Assembly: GCA_020634435.1 (NCBI GenBank)
Contig: JACKBS010000004.1
Coordinates: forward strand, 186,001-250,000
Source of the DNA: Ardenticatenaceae bacterium
GTDB taxonomy: Bacteria; Chloroflexota; Anaerolineae; Promineifilales; Promineifilaceae
Length of the DNA stretch: 64,000 nt
Direction: 5' to 3'
A program made the translations under genes and the position numbers. The stretch's first letter is position 1, and every line of letters begins with the position of its first letter. The notes below the pieces were generated by a model. The model had not been told where the DNA came from. It saw only the letters and a program-made list of their open reading frames with translations, and ran no database searches. Below are positions 42,964 to 51,027 of the stretch, piece after piece.

Positions 42964-43719
42964 TTAGCTGGCGGCGTTTTTCACCAGTTCCACAAAGCTG
43001 GCCTTCAAGCTGGCTCCGCCAACCAATGCGCCGTCGATGTCTGGCTGGGCCATGTACTCGGCGATGTTGTTCTCGTTGACGCTGCCGCCGTACTGAATGC
43101 GCACTTTTTGCGCGGTTTCTTCGCCAAACATCTCGGCCACGGGACCGCGCACGCTGAGGCCGATGATGCTGCCTGCCTGGGCAGCGCTGGCCGATTTGCC
43201 CGTGCCAATTGCCCAAATTGGTTCGTAGGCAATGATGAGACCCGCCACTTGTTCGGCTGTCAGGCCAGCCAGTGCGGCGCGCACCTGCCCGCTCACAAAC
43301 GCTTGCGTTTCGCCCGCTTCATTTTGGGCCAGCGTTTCGCCGACGCAAATGATCGGGATGAGGCCGTGGGCCAGGGCGGCATTGGCTTTTTTGTTCACGC
43401 CTTCGTCGGTTTCGTTGAAATATTCACGTCGCTCGGAGTGGCCGATGATGACATAGGAGCAAAACGGAGTCAGCATGGTGGGGGCGCATTCGCCGGTGTA
43501 GGCACCGCTTTCGGCAAAGTGCATGTTTTGGGCGCCTACGCCGATGTCGGTGGCTTGCAGCGCGTCGGCCACGCCGGGCAAGGCGATAAACGGTGGGCAG
43601 ACGACTTTGTCTACACCTTTGATTTGGCCTAGGCCATTACGAATTTCACGAACAAAAGCAACGGCTTCTTCGGCCGTTTTATTCATTTTCCAGTTTCCAG
43701 CAATAATTGGGGTACGCAT
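42964..43719 (-). CDS. tpiA: Triosephosphate isomerase
   Basis: A 251-residue protein of normal length interconverting dihydroxyacetone phosphate and glyceraldehyde 3-phosphate in the cytoplasm. Signatures: NWKMNKT (Lys), IIGHSERR (catalytic His), AYEPIWAIGTGKSA (catalytic Glu), YGGSVNENN. Shine-Dalgarno AAAGGAGC precedes the ATG at 43719. Not next to other glycolytic genes. Confidence 0.97.
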   Translation of the reverse strand: MRTPIIAGNWKMNKTAEEAVAFVREIRNGLGQIKGVDKVVCPPFIALPGVADALQATDIGVGAQNMHFAESGAYTGECAPTMLTPFCSYVIIGHSERREYFNETDEGVNKKANAALAHGLIPIICVGETLAQNEAGETQAFVSGQVRAALAGLTAEQVAGLIIAYEPIWAIGTGKSASAAQAGSIIGLSVRGPVAEMFGEETAQKVRIQYGGSVNENNIAEYMAQPDIDGALVGGASLKASFVELVKNAAS

Positions 43720-43741
43720 GATGCTCCTTTCAGAAGTTAAA

Positions 43742-43830
43742 AGCGCAACGCAGAGAGTCGCAGAGTAAGCAAAGTTTCGCAGAGATTGGAAGACGGTTTA
43801 GCTTCTCTGCGCAACTCTGAGTTCCGTAGC
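43742..43830. repeat. CGCAGAGA-type imperfect palindromic repeat
   Basis: GCGCAACGCAGAGAGTCGCA near 43743 is loosely complementary to CTTCTCTGCGCAACTCTGAG near 43802. Related to the repeat inside the ATPase gene (28788). Confidence 0.55.
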
Positions 43831-43843
43831 CGTTTGGTAAAAG

Positions 43844-45652
43844 TTACGGCCGTAATTCTACGATGTTTTCTTCAATTCGGGTAGCCAGCCAGGCAGGGGG
43901 TTCGTGCTGAAACGCTTCTTCAAAAGTGGCCAGCGCTTCATCAGTCCGGTCTAAATCGCGCAGCAGCAGCCCTTTTACGTAGAGCAGATGAGCGGCAAAA
44001 CGGCCGTCATCCAGCGCAGTTGGGTTTTCTAGCAAGGGGAGGGCCAGGCGGGAACGGCCGTTGTCGTACAGCAGGTACGCTTCGCCGATGGCCAGCGTGG
44101 TGGGATGGTGTGCATCTTGCCGCAGCATGTCTATATATTCCTCAACGCGGCGGCCAGAGGTTTGGCTGAACAGGTAAGCCATCATCAAATTTTGCTGGAC
44201 GTCTAAATCTTGGCGGAAACGGTTGAACCCTTCTTCCAGCACAACGACGGCCAGATCATACTGCTGTTGCTCCAGCAGTCGGCTGGCCAACACGTTGAGC
44301 GCCAGCGGCACACGCAAACGCTGCACCATGTCGTGCATCACCGCGCGGGCATCTTCTTCCCGACCATCGCGCAAATAAGCAGCTGCCAGTTCAGCCGCCA
44401 CGACGTTGTTTTCTGGATTTTCAGCGTAGAGTGGTTCCAGCTCGGCAACAGGACGCACCACGACGGGCAGTTCAATGTTGGCCAGATCGTCCACTGGTGG
44501 TTCTTGGGGCAGCGGCTCGACGGCAACGGCCGTTTCTCCCGGTGGCGTGGTGGCGGTCTGCGGCAGGTTGCGGTTGCGCAGGACCATAAAAATGAGGCTT
44601 GCCAGGATGCACATTCCCAACACAACGCCAAGTCCCACAAGGGCTAACGGCCGTCTGGGCTTAGCGACCGGTCCGGTAGGCGTAGGTTGAAGGGTAACGG
44701 TGCTGGGTGCGTCGGTGGGTGGTGGGGGTGCGGCTTGGGTAAGAACGGCCGTTGCCGCCGCCTGGGTTTGTTTTTCGGTACTGTCGGGCAAAACGGCCGC
44801 ATCGGCAGGGCCAAGATGGGTGGGCGCGTCTTGCAAAGCAACCTTGAAGGCGGCAATAAATTCGCCAGCGGTGGCGTACCGTTCTGCCGGGTCTTTGCTG
44901 AGCACTTTCAGCAGCACCCGCTCCAGCGCCGGGCTGATTTTGTCGTTCAGGCTGCTGGGCAGCGGTGGGGCATCAAAAATTTGCGAGTGGATGACCGAGT
45001 AGCCTGTGTCGGCGGCAAAAGGCACGCGCCCGGTGACCATCTCATAGATGATGATGCCAAAGGAGTAGATGTCAGTACGGCCGTCTAAATCTACGTTGCC
45101 TCTGGCCTGCTCGGGTGAAATGTACTGTGGCGTACCCATGATCATGTCTTGCGACATGGTCGATTCGCCCGATTGGGTAATGCGTGCTAGGCCAAAATCG
45201 GCAATAAACACGCCACCGCCAGGGGTGAGCAAAATGTTCGATGGCTTGATGTCGCGGTGCAGCACGCCCTGTTTGTGGGCGTGATCCAGCCCATCGGCTA
45301 CGTGGCTGGCAATGCGAATCATCTCTTTTGTAGAAAGGGTGCCTTGGCTTAGCCGCTCTTTGAGTGTTTCCCCTTTCACAAAACGCATTACCAGGTATGG
45401 ATAGCCCTCATGCTCGGCAAAGTCATAGACGGGGACGATGTTGGGGTGTTCCAGCCGGGCGACGACCTGGGCCTCGCGGGTAAAGCGGCGCAAGAAGCTG
45501 TCGTCATCCTTAAAAACAGCGTGCAGCACTTTAATCGCCACGTGGCGGTCTAGCCGCTCGTGGTATGCCTTGTAGACCGTGGCCATACCGCCCTGGCCGA
45601 GTTTTTCTTCAATCTGGTAGCTGCCGACAGTGGAACCAATTGTGAAACTCAT
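43844..45652 (-). CDS. Serine/threonine protein kinase with TPR-like C-terminus
   Basis: A 602-residue protein from ATG 45652. Kinase domain residues 1-270: GQGGMATVY glycine loop, Lys41 (VAIKVL), HRDIKPSNILL, DFGLA, and an activation loop ending GTPQYISPEQ. A Pro/Thr linker, one membrane helix (ALVGLGVVLGMCILASLIFM), then an extracytoplasmic region with TPR-like helical pairs. The PknB-like layout suggests it relays an outside signal; TPRs rather than PASTA domains form the sensor. Six ACGGCCGT copies. Confidence 0.93.
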   Translation of the reverse strand: MSFTIGSTVGSYQIEEKLGQGGMATVYKAYHERLDRHVAIKVLHAVFKDDDSFLRRFTREAQVVARLEHPNIVPVYDFAEHEGYPYLVMRFVKGETLKERLSQGTLSTKEMIRIASHVADGLDHAHKQGVLHRDIKPSNILLTPGGGVFIADFGLARITQSGESTMSQDMIMGTPQYISPEQARGNVDLDGRTDIYSFGIIIYEMVTGRVPFAADTGYSVIHSQIFDAPPLPSSLNDKISPALERVLLKVLSKDPAERYATAGEFIAAFKVALQDAPTHLGPADAAVLPDSTEKQTQAAATAVLTQAAPPPPTDAPSTVTLQPTPTGPVAKPRRPLALVGLGVVLGMCILASLIFMVLRNRNLPQTATTPPGETAVAVEPLPQEPPVDDLANIELPVVVRPVAELEPLYAENPENNVVAAELAAAYLRDGREEDARAVMHDMVQRLRVPLALNVLASRLLEQQQYDLAVVVLEEGFNRFRQDLDVQQNLMMAYLFSQTSGRRVEEYIDMLRQDAHHPTTLAIGEAYLLYDNGRSRLALPLLENPTALDDGRFAAHLLYVKGLLLRDLDRTDEALATFEEAFQHEPPAWLATRIEENIVELRP

Positions 45653-45658
45653 GACAGG

Positions 45659-45687
45659 ATTATAGGAAATGGTTGTTAAGGGAACAA
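45659..45687 (-). promoter_or_regulatory. Promoter giving a leaderless kinase transcript
   Basis: Reading the minus strand: TTGTTC (45687-45682), 17-base spacer, TATAAT (45664-45659), six bases, ATG (45652). Transcription would begin at about the ATG. Confidence 0.7.
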
Positions 45688-45800
45688 GAAGCAGTTGTAA
45701 ATCTTTTGTAAGGTGCGGAGAAAAGGCTTGTGTTGACCGGTTTACTACTAGCCGGAGGACGCGGGTTTGTTTTCCTGCTAGGTGTATTTGGTATATTACC

Positions 45801-45828
45801 TTGACAGGCATAGTAGTATGCTTATAAT
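45801..45828 (+). promoter_or_regulatory. Near-consensus sigma70 promoter of PadR operon
   Basis: TTGACA (45801-45806), 16-base spacer, TATAAT (45823-45828). A GGAGG Shine-Dalgarno follows at 45838-45842. Both are closer to consensus than any other promoter seen in the window. Confidence 0.85.
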
Positions 45829-45849
45829 ACAAGTTGTGGAGGTGCTTAT

Positions 45850-46179
45850 TTGAGCGAGAAAAAAATTACATCCGACTTATTGCGCGGGAATACTGATACG
45901 ATGATTTTACGCCTCTTGTCAGAAGCGGATTGCTACGGTTACGAGATTGTTAAGCTGATTGCCGAGCGTTCCGGTGGTGAATATGAGCTAAAGGAAGCCA
46001 CCATGTACTCTAGCGTGCGGCGGTTGGAAGCAGATGGGAATATCGAATGGTATTGGGGTGACGAATCTCAGGGTGGACGGCGTAAATATTTCAGGATTAC
46101 CGAAAAGGGCAAGGCGACTTATGCCCACAACAAAAGCAACTGGGAGTATGCAAAGCGCGTGCTCGATAACCTACTGTAA
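45850..46179 (+). CDS. PadR-family transcriptional regulator
   Basis: A 109-residue winged-helix protein from TTG 45850, seven bases after GGAGG. Motifs: LRGNTDTMILRLLSEADCYG, YELKEATMYSSVRRLEADG, GGRRKYFRITEKGK. PadR proteins usually repress the ABC exporter encoded with them and respond to drug or phenolic ligands. First gene of a four-gene operon; likely autoregulatory. Confidence 0.92.
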   Translation: MSEKKITSDLLRGNTDTMILRLLSEADCYGYEIVKLIAERSGGEYELKEATMYSSVRRLEADGNIEWYWGDESQGGRRKYFRITEKGKATYAHNKSNWEYAKRVLDNLL

Positions 46180-46194
46180 AGGGAATTTGACTCT

Positions 46195-47058
46195 ATGAAT
46201 GACAAACTGAACCAATATTTAAACGGTATCTTTGCACCCTATGATGGGCTAAAAAGTGTGGCTGAATTGCGGGATGATCTACTTTCCGATTTGCAAGAGC
46301 GATTCCGTGAACTCAAAGCGGAGGGGAAGGATGACGAGATCGCGTTTCAGATGACCGTTGACAGCATTGGCGACATCGAACAAACGATTCAGGAGATTGC
46401 TAACCTCTCGCGCTCATTAGAACGGCAGGTTGTGATCAACTTTAGCGCCAGTAACCTGCCAAACAGCGACTTTGGCGGCGTTACCGCGCATAAAGGGAAA
46501 TTTGAAAGCAGTGCGCTGCTTGGCTCCGACTTTTCGGGGGCGGATTTGACGGGCAGCTCGTTTAAGGCTAGCGATGTGCGTGAAGCCAATTTTGATGGCG
46601 CAAATCTGACAGACTGCAATTTGTCCGTTCTTGATCTGTCAGGGGCGAGCTTCCATCAAACCATCCTGGTACGCACCAATTTCAGCAAGTCGGGGCTGGG
46701 CGGGGCAAAATTTATCGCTGCCAAGCTGACCGACGTGAACCTGACCATGACCGACTTGAAAGAAACGATTTTTGAGGACTGCATATTTGATGGCGTGGAC
46801 TTTAAGTCTTCTGATCTGACAGGCCAATGCTTTGACGGACAGACCTTTATCGGCGTTAAGTTTGACAAAGCCGCTCTGAACGAAGCCTCGTTTAAAGGAG
46901 CAACACTGAAAAATGTGGCTTTCCCAACGTCTGCCCTGACCAAAAAATATTACCGCGCTGTCAAAACCATCTGCTTTGATGGGGCGATGATGGATAAGCT
47001 AACCTACGCCGCGCTGAAAGGCATGGAAGTGGATTTATCAAAGGTAACCGTCATTTAG
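46195..47058 (+). CDS. HAAS-like plus pentapeptide-repeat protein
   Basis: A 287-residue protein. Residues 1-75 resemble the HAAS/DUF1700 helical module found with PadR genes (LNQYLNGIF, LRDDLLSDLQERFREL). Residues about 85-250 are pentapeptide repeats (ADLTGSSF, ANFDGANLTDCNL and similar), which form a right-handed square helix that can mimic DNA or act as a scaffold. Between PadR and the ABC genes with short spacers; likely a sensor or regulator of the exporter. Confidence 0.85.
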   Translation: MNDKLNQYLNGIFAPYDGLKSVAELRDDLLSDLQERFRELKAEGKDDEIAFQMTVDSIGDIEQTIQEIANLSRSLERQVVINFSASNLPNSDFGGVTAHKGKFESSALLGSDFSGADLTGSSFKASDVREANFDGANLTDCNLSVLDLSGASFHQTILVRTNFSKSGLGGAKFIAAKLTDVNLTMTDLKETIFEDCIFDGVDFKSSDLTGQCFDGQTFIGVKFDKAALNEASFKGATLKNVAFPTSALTKKYYRAVKTICFDGAMMDKLTYAALKGMEVDLSKVTVI

Positions 47059-47069
47059 GAGGAACAACT

Positions 47070-47831
47070 ATGCAAAGTACAGCAATCCAGGTAAAAGGGC
47101 TGCAAAAGTCCTATGACAAGCTTCCTGTTCTGCGGGGCGTAGATTTTGAGGTGCAAAAGGGCACTGTTTTTGCCCTACTTGGCTCCAATGGTGCAGGCAA
47201 AACAACGGTGGTCAAAATCCTTACTACGCTGCTGGAGCAGGACGGGGGCACCGCCGCCGTAAATGGATTTGATGTGGTGACAAAACCCGTCGATGTCAGG
47301 CAATCGATCAGCTTGACCGGACAGTTTGCTGCCGTGGACGAGATTCTGACTGGCCGAGAAAATCTGATCATGATTGCCAGGCTGCGCCACTTGAGCAATC
47401 CGCGCCAGACTGCTGATGATTTACTCAATCGCTTTGGCCTGACCGATGCGGCCAACCGCAGAGTCTCTACCTATTCAGGTGGTATGCGTCGCCGGCTGGA
47501 CATTGCCATGAGCCTTATCGGAAAACCAAAACTTGTTTTCCTCGACGAGCCAACTACGGGGCTTGACCCAGAGGCGCGTCTTGAGGTGTGGCAGATTGTC
47601 AAAGAGCTGGCTAATAATGGCACGACGGTATTTTTGACGACACAGTATTTGGAGGAAGCTGAGCAGCTCGCCGACCAAATCGCTATTCTGCATGAAGGGA
47701 AAATTATCGCCAACGGCACACTGGCTGACCTGAAAAAGCTGTTCCCGCCCGCTCAGGTGGAATACATTGAAAAGCAACCGACATTGGAAGAGATATTCCT
47801 GGCCATTGTTGGCAAAAAGGAGAAAAAGTAA
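47070..47831 (+). CDS. DrrA-type ABC transporter ATPase
   Basis: A 253-residue ATPase: Walker A GSNGAGKTT, signature YSGGMRRRLDIA, Walker B LVFLDEPTTGLD, switch region FLTTQYLEEAE. This is the daunorubicin-resistance/multidrug subfamily. AGGAGGAAC precedes ATG 47070; the stop overlaps the permease ATG (TAATG). Confidence 0.94.
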   Translation: MQSTAIQVKGLQKSYDKLPVLRGVDFEVQKGTVFALLGSNGAGKTTVVKILTTLLEQDGGTAAVNGFDVVTKPVDVRQSISLTGQFAAVDEILTGRENLIMIARLRHLSNPRQTADDLLNRFGLTDAANRRVSTYSGGMRRRLDIAMSLIGKPKLVFLDEPTTGLDPEARLEVWQIVKELANNGTTVFLTTQYLEEAEQLADQIAILHEGKIIANGTLADLKKLFPPAQVEYIEKQPTLEEIFLAIVGKKEKK

Positions 47832-48598
47832 TGGAAGCAACAAAGGGATTCTTTTTTAGTGATATGAGTGTCATGCTGGGACGCTCTATGCGCCATATCA
47901 TGCGCAGCATGGACACGATCATCACCGTTACGCTCATGCCGATTGCGTTTATGCTGCTGTTTGTCTATGTGTTTGGTGGGGCGATTCAAACCGGTACGGG
48001 AAACTACGTTAATTATCTGCTGCCCGGCATTTTGCTGATTGCGATTGCTAGTGGCATCTCTTATACGGCTTATCGTCTGTTTTTGGATATGCAAAGAGGC
48101 ATCTTTGAACGGTTTCACTCCATGCCGATTGCGCGTTCGGCTGCGCTGTGGGGGCACGTATTGACCTCATTGGTATCCAACGCCATTTCCGTAGCAATCA
48201 TCATTCTTGTGGCGTTCCTGATGGGCTTCCGCTCATCGGCTGGGGTGGGGGCATGGTTGGCCGTGGTGGGAATATTGGTTTTGTTTACGCTAGCCTTGAC
48301 CTGGATCGCGGTGATTGCCGGACTGACCGCCAAATCGGTAGACGGGGTAAGTGCTTTTTCCTACCCGCTGATCTTTCTGCCATTTATCAGTTCGGCGTTT
48401 GTTCCGGCTGAGTCGATGACATCGGTGGTGCGTGCTTTTGCCGAAAACCAACCTGTCACTTCGATTGTGGAAGCTATCCGTGCCCTGTTGTCTGGTCAAC
48501 CGGTGGGCAATGAGATATGGATTGCACTTTTATGGTGTGTGGGGATTATGCTGGTGGCCTATGCCTGGGCAATGAGGATATACAAAAAGCGGGCGTAA
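47831..48598 (+). CDS. ABC-2 type permease
   Basis: A 255-residue protein with six hydrophobic segments and the ABC-2 pattern (LPGILLIAIASG, AKSVDGVSAFSYPLIFLPFISSAF). Pairs with the preceding ATPase as an exporter, probably of drugs or lipids. Last gene of the operon; no octamer in any of the four genes. Confidence 0.92.
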   Translation: MEATKGFFFSDMSVMLGRSMRHIMRSMDTIITVTLMPIAFMLLFVYVFGGAIQTGTGNYVNYLLPGILLIAIASGISYTAYRLFLDMQRGIFERFHSMPIARSAALWGHVLTSLVSNAISVAIIILVAFLMGFRSSAGVGAWLAVVGILVLFTLALTWIAVIAGLTAKSVDGVSAFSYPLIFLPFISSAFVPAESMTSVVRAFAENQPVTSIVEAIRALLSGQPVGNEIWIALLWCVGIMLVAYAWAMRIYKKRA

Positions 48599-48640
48599 AG
48601 CCTCTGCCAGTAACCAGGCAGTAACAATTTAACGGCTTTC

Positions 48641-48672
48641 AGATTGGCCCAATCTTTAGCGATTGGGCCAAT
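48641..48672. repeat. Palindrome of palindromes, sister of 42921 copy
   Basis: AGATTGGCCCAATCT (48641-48655), TTAGC, GATTGGGCCAAT (48661-48672). Same word as 42921-42953 with the central base pair changed from A/T to C/G on both arms. Lies just after the PadR/ABC operon. Confidence 0.85.
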
Positions 48673-48731
48673 TACGTGCATATTTTGTGAGGGCGAATGA
48701 TAAGTGTGTGGGCAAGTGGGCGAAACGGCCG

Positions 48732-49262
48732 TTACCTCACATCGCATACCAAATGAATATCTTCCGGTTCCAGGGCAAATAATTCAGGGTCCGGCTCGGT
48801 GATAATCTGGCAGCCCAGGCTGCGGTAGAACCGAATAGTGTGTTCGGATGGGGTGGCGGAAATGTACAGCTGCTTTGCCCCGCGCCGCCGAGCTTCCTCT
48901 TGGGCCAGTTTGAACAGCCGCTTGCCCAACCCCTGGTCCCGGTAGCCGTGGCTGACATGTAAGAATTTCAGCTGAAGCTGATCCTTCTTTGCCCCGATGA
49001 ACCGATTTTCCAGCACAGCCACGCCAATGAGCTGACCCTCGTCAAAGAGTCCATAGAACCAACCGCCCTGGTCATAACATTCTTCAAGCAAGGGCGTATA
49101 TTTCTCAGCGCCATCGGGTGACCAACCGCGCACATCGTGATGCTCTGGCTTGAGCACCAGGGTACCCGCCTCAAGATAATAAACCGCGTTAATCACTTCG
49201 CGGCGATCGATATGCCAAACGGCGGGGATTTCATCTCGCGTGAGCGTTTGTTCGGTTATCAT
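48732..49262 (-). CDS. GNAT-family N-acetyltransferase
   Basis: A 176-residue protein from ATG 49262. Acetyl-CoA site HVSHGYRDQGLGKRLFKLA (Q/RxxGxG/A) and LYISATPSEHTIRFYRSLGC. Start overlaps the stop of the following upstream gene (ATGA). Substrate unknown. Confidence 0.88.
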   Translation of the reverse strand: MITEQTLTRDEIPAVWHIDRREVINAVYYLEAGTLVLKPEHHDVRGWSPDGAEKYTPLLEECYDQGGWFYGLFDEGQLIGVAVLENRFIGAKKDQLQLKFLHVSHGYRDQGLGKRLFKLAQEEARRRGAKQLYISATPSEHTIRFYRSLGCQIITEPDPELFALEPEDIHLVCDVR

Positions 49263-49816
49263 GAATCTGCCTGTGGTGTATTCCACTCTTTTTTGAGCAA
49301 GGAATAGCAGTAATGGTCATAGTAGCGACCTCTAAAGTAATGTTTGTCCCGGACAACGCCTTCCTGTTGAAAGCCTAACTTTTCTAGCAATTTGCAGGAG
49401 GCCGCGTTGCCCACATAGGTGATGGCCTGGATACGATTGATGCCCTTCTCACGAAAGGCGAGGTCAATAACGGCCGTTAATGCCTCGGTCATGATGCCTT
49501 TTTGGGCGTGCGATTGCTGCAAATCGTAGCCAATTTCGATGCTGTGGTTGATGGTGTCCCAGAACATGTAGCCGCAGGTGCCGATTCGTTGGTTGTTACT
49601 CTTGTCAATGATGACCCAACGGTTGCTTTGCCTGTTGTTTTCATTGCTGAAAAATGTCACCAGTTGCTCGGCTTCATCAACTGTCGTGAATGGCTCGGCA
49701 TCGTACAAATATTGACAGACAAACGCATCGCTAAAATGCTCAAATACAAAGGGTATATCTGAAGCGTCCCACCCTTTGAGCAGCAATCTTTTTGTTTCTA
49801 CATTCTCCCAATTCAT
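49259..49816 (-). CDS. RimJ-like GNAT acetyltransferase
   Basis: A 185-residue protein of the ribosomal-protein/aminoacyl acetyltransferase type: ETKRLLLKGW, IEIGYDLQQSHAQKGIMTEA, INRIQAITYVGNAASCKLLEKLGFQQEG. Coupled to the next GNAT gene by ATGA overlap. Members modify protein N-termini or small molecules. Confidence 0.9.
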   Translation of the reverse strand: MNWENVETKRLLLKGWDASDIPFVFEHFSDAFVCQYLYDAEPFTTVDEAEQLVTFFSNENNRQSNRWVIIDKSNNQRIGTCGYMFWDTINHSIEIGYDLQQSHAQKGIMTEALTAVIDLAFREKGINRIQAITYVGNAASCKLLEKLGFQQEGVVRDKHYFRGRYYDHYCYSLLKKEWNTPQADS

Positions 49817-49982
49817 CTTTGCCTCATGGTTCAGTGAACAAGGCAGCTATTATACAGCGGGTACGGGATTGGGCGGATACGGCCGTTTCCCCACCAATCC
49901 GCCTCAAAAACAGCATGTTGACCTAATGTTTATGTTTGGCGGGTACACTGTGAGCTTGTGACAACCAAGAAGAGGTAATTTT

Positions 49983-50714
49983 ATGAATGCAAACATTGTA
50001 GATGTTAATCAAGCTAATTTTCAGGCGGAAGTGATTCAGCAGTCGCACCAGCGGCCGGTGATTGTGGATTTTTGGGCACCGTGGTGTGGGCCGTGCCGCA
50101 TGTTGGGGCCGGTGCTGGAACGATTGGCCAATGAGCACAACGGCCGTTTCCGCTTAGCCAAAGTGAACAGCGACCAAAACCAGCAGCTGTCGATGCAGTT
50201 TAACGTGCGCGGCATTCCGGCAGTGAAGGCGTTTGTCAACGGCCGTGTCGTGGATGAGTTTGTGGGGGCGCAGCCGGAGCCGAATGTGCGCCAATTTTTG
50301 CAGCGCGTCATGGCCCAAATGCCTAACGCTGCACCTGTACAGCCAAAACCGCAAACGGCCGTTCCCAATACCGCCCAAGCGCGCCTGCAAAAAGCGAAAG
50401 AGCTGCTGCGTCAGGGTAATGGCCGCGAGGCGCTGCGCCACCTGCCCATCAGCGACACAGGCGAGGCGGACCAGTTACGGCCGTTGGCCCAATTTTTGGT
50501 AGATGTGGGAGACGGCCGTTTAACCGGCAGCAACGTCAATATTGCCAACATGATCCAAAAGCGGGAGTATGCCGGGGCGATGTATGGTTTGTTGATGGAG
50601 ATCAATGGGAGCGGAAACGGCCGTGCTCGGCCAGTGATGACGGGATTGTTTACCTTGCTAGGTGAGCAAGATGCCACTGTGAAGGCATACAAGCAGCAGT
50701 TGGCGGTTTTGTGA
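49983..50714 (+). CDS. YbbN/CnoX-like thioredoxin with helical C-terminus
   Basis: A 243-residue protein. Residues 1-110 are a thioredoxin domain with WCGPC (Cys35, Cys38) and cis-Pro in RGIPAVKAF; residues about 130-243 are helical, TPR-like, as in chaperone-linked YbbN/CnoX proteins. Likely redox repair or holdase in the cytoplasm. Shine-Dalgarno AAGAGG precedes ATG 49983. It has the highest octamer density in the window: six copies in 732 bases. Confidence 0.88.
   Translation: MNANIVDVNQANFQAEVIQQSHQRPVIVDFWAPWCGPCRMLGPVLERLANEHNGRFRLAKVNSDQNQQLSMQFNVRGIPAVKAFVNGRVVDEFVGAQPEPNVRQFLQRVMAQMPNAAPVQPKPQTAVPNTAQARLQKAKELLRQGNGREALRHLPISDTGEADQLRPLAQFLVDVGDGRLTGSNVNIANMIQKREYAGAMYGLLMEINGSGNGRARPVMTGLFTLLGEQDATVKAYKQQLAVL
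50140..50624. repeat. Densest cluster of the ACGGCCGT dispersed octamer
   Basis: Copies at 50140, 50239, 50355, 50477, 50512 and 50617, all inside the thioredoxin gene, in all three reading frames (N-G-R, T-A-V and R-P). About 100 copies exist across the window; other examples start at 61, 349, 459, 628, 1169, 1508, 1660 and 1999. Confidence 0.9.
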
Positions 50715-50739
50715 GCGTGAGAAGGGAACGGTGAACTTT

Positions 50740-50958
50740 CTAGGTATTCGCTGTCATATCAATGCGGCAGGCGACATCTGGTTGCTGCCATTCCTCGGCG
50801 AGAATCGCATAAACGGCTTTGTCCCACCAGGTGTCATTGGCCCAATGGCTTTGCCGCAGGCAGCCTTCATAACGTAGCCCCAATTTAACCATCACTCGGG
50901 TGGATGCCATGTTCTCGGGATGACACTCGGCATAGATGCGGTTAAGTCCTAAACTCAA
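50740..50958 (-). pseudogene. GNAT acetyltransferase C-terminal fragment
   Basis: About 70 codons: LGLNRIYAECHPENMASTRVMVKLG then GCLRQSHWANDTWWDKAVYAI match the C-terminal half of RimJ-type acetyltransferases (normally about 170-190 residues). Similarity begins abruptly near 50945, next to the insertion-sequence nest, so the N-terminal half was lost when the nest formed. Confidence 0.75.
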
Positions 50959-51027
50959 ATCACGTTGAGAATCATAGATTTTGATAAAATCCCACGCATC
51001 TTACAAAACACGCGAGGTTGATAATAA

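Noticed and set aside
45653..45832. 60-codon upstream extension of the Ser/Thr kinase
   Set aside because: It contains the kinase promoter and lacks start signals; homologues begin at the MSFTIGS-type N-terminus.
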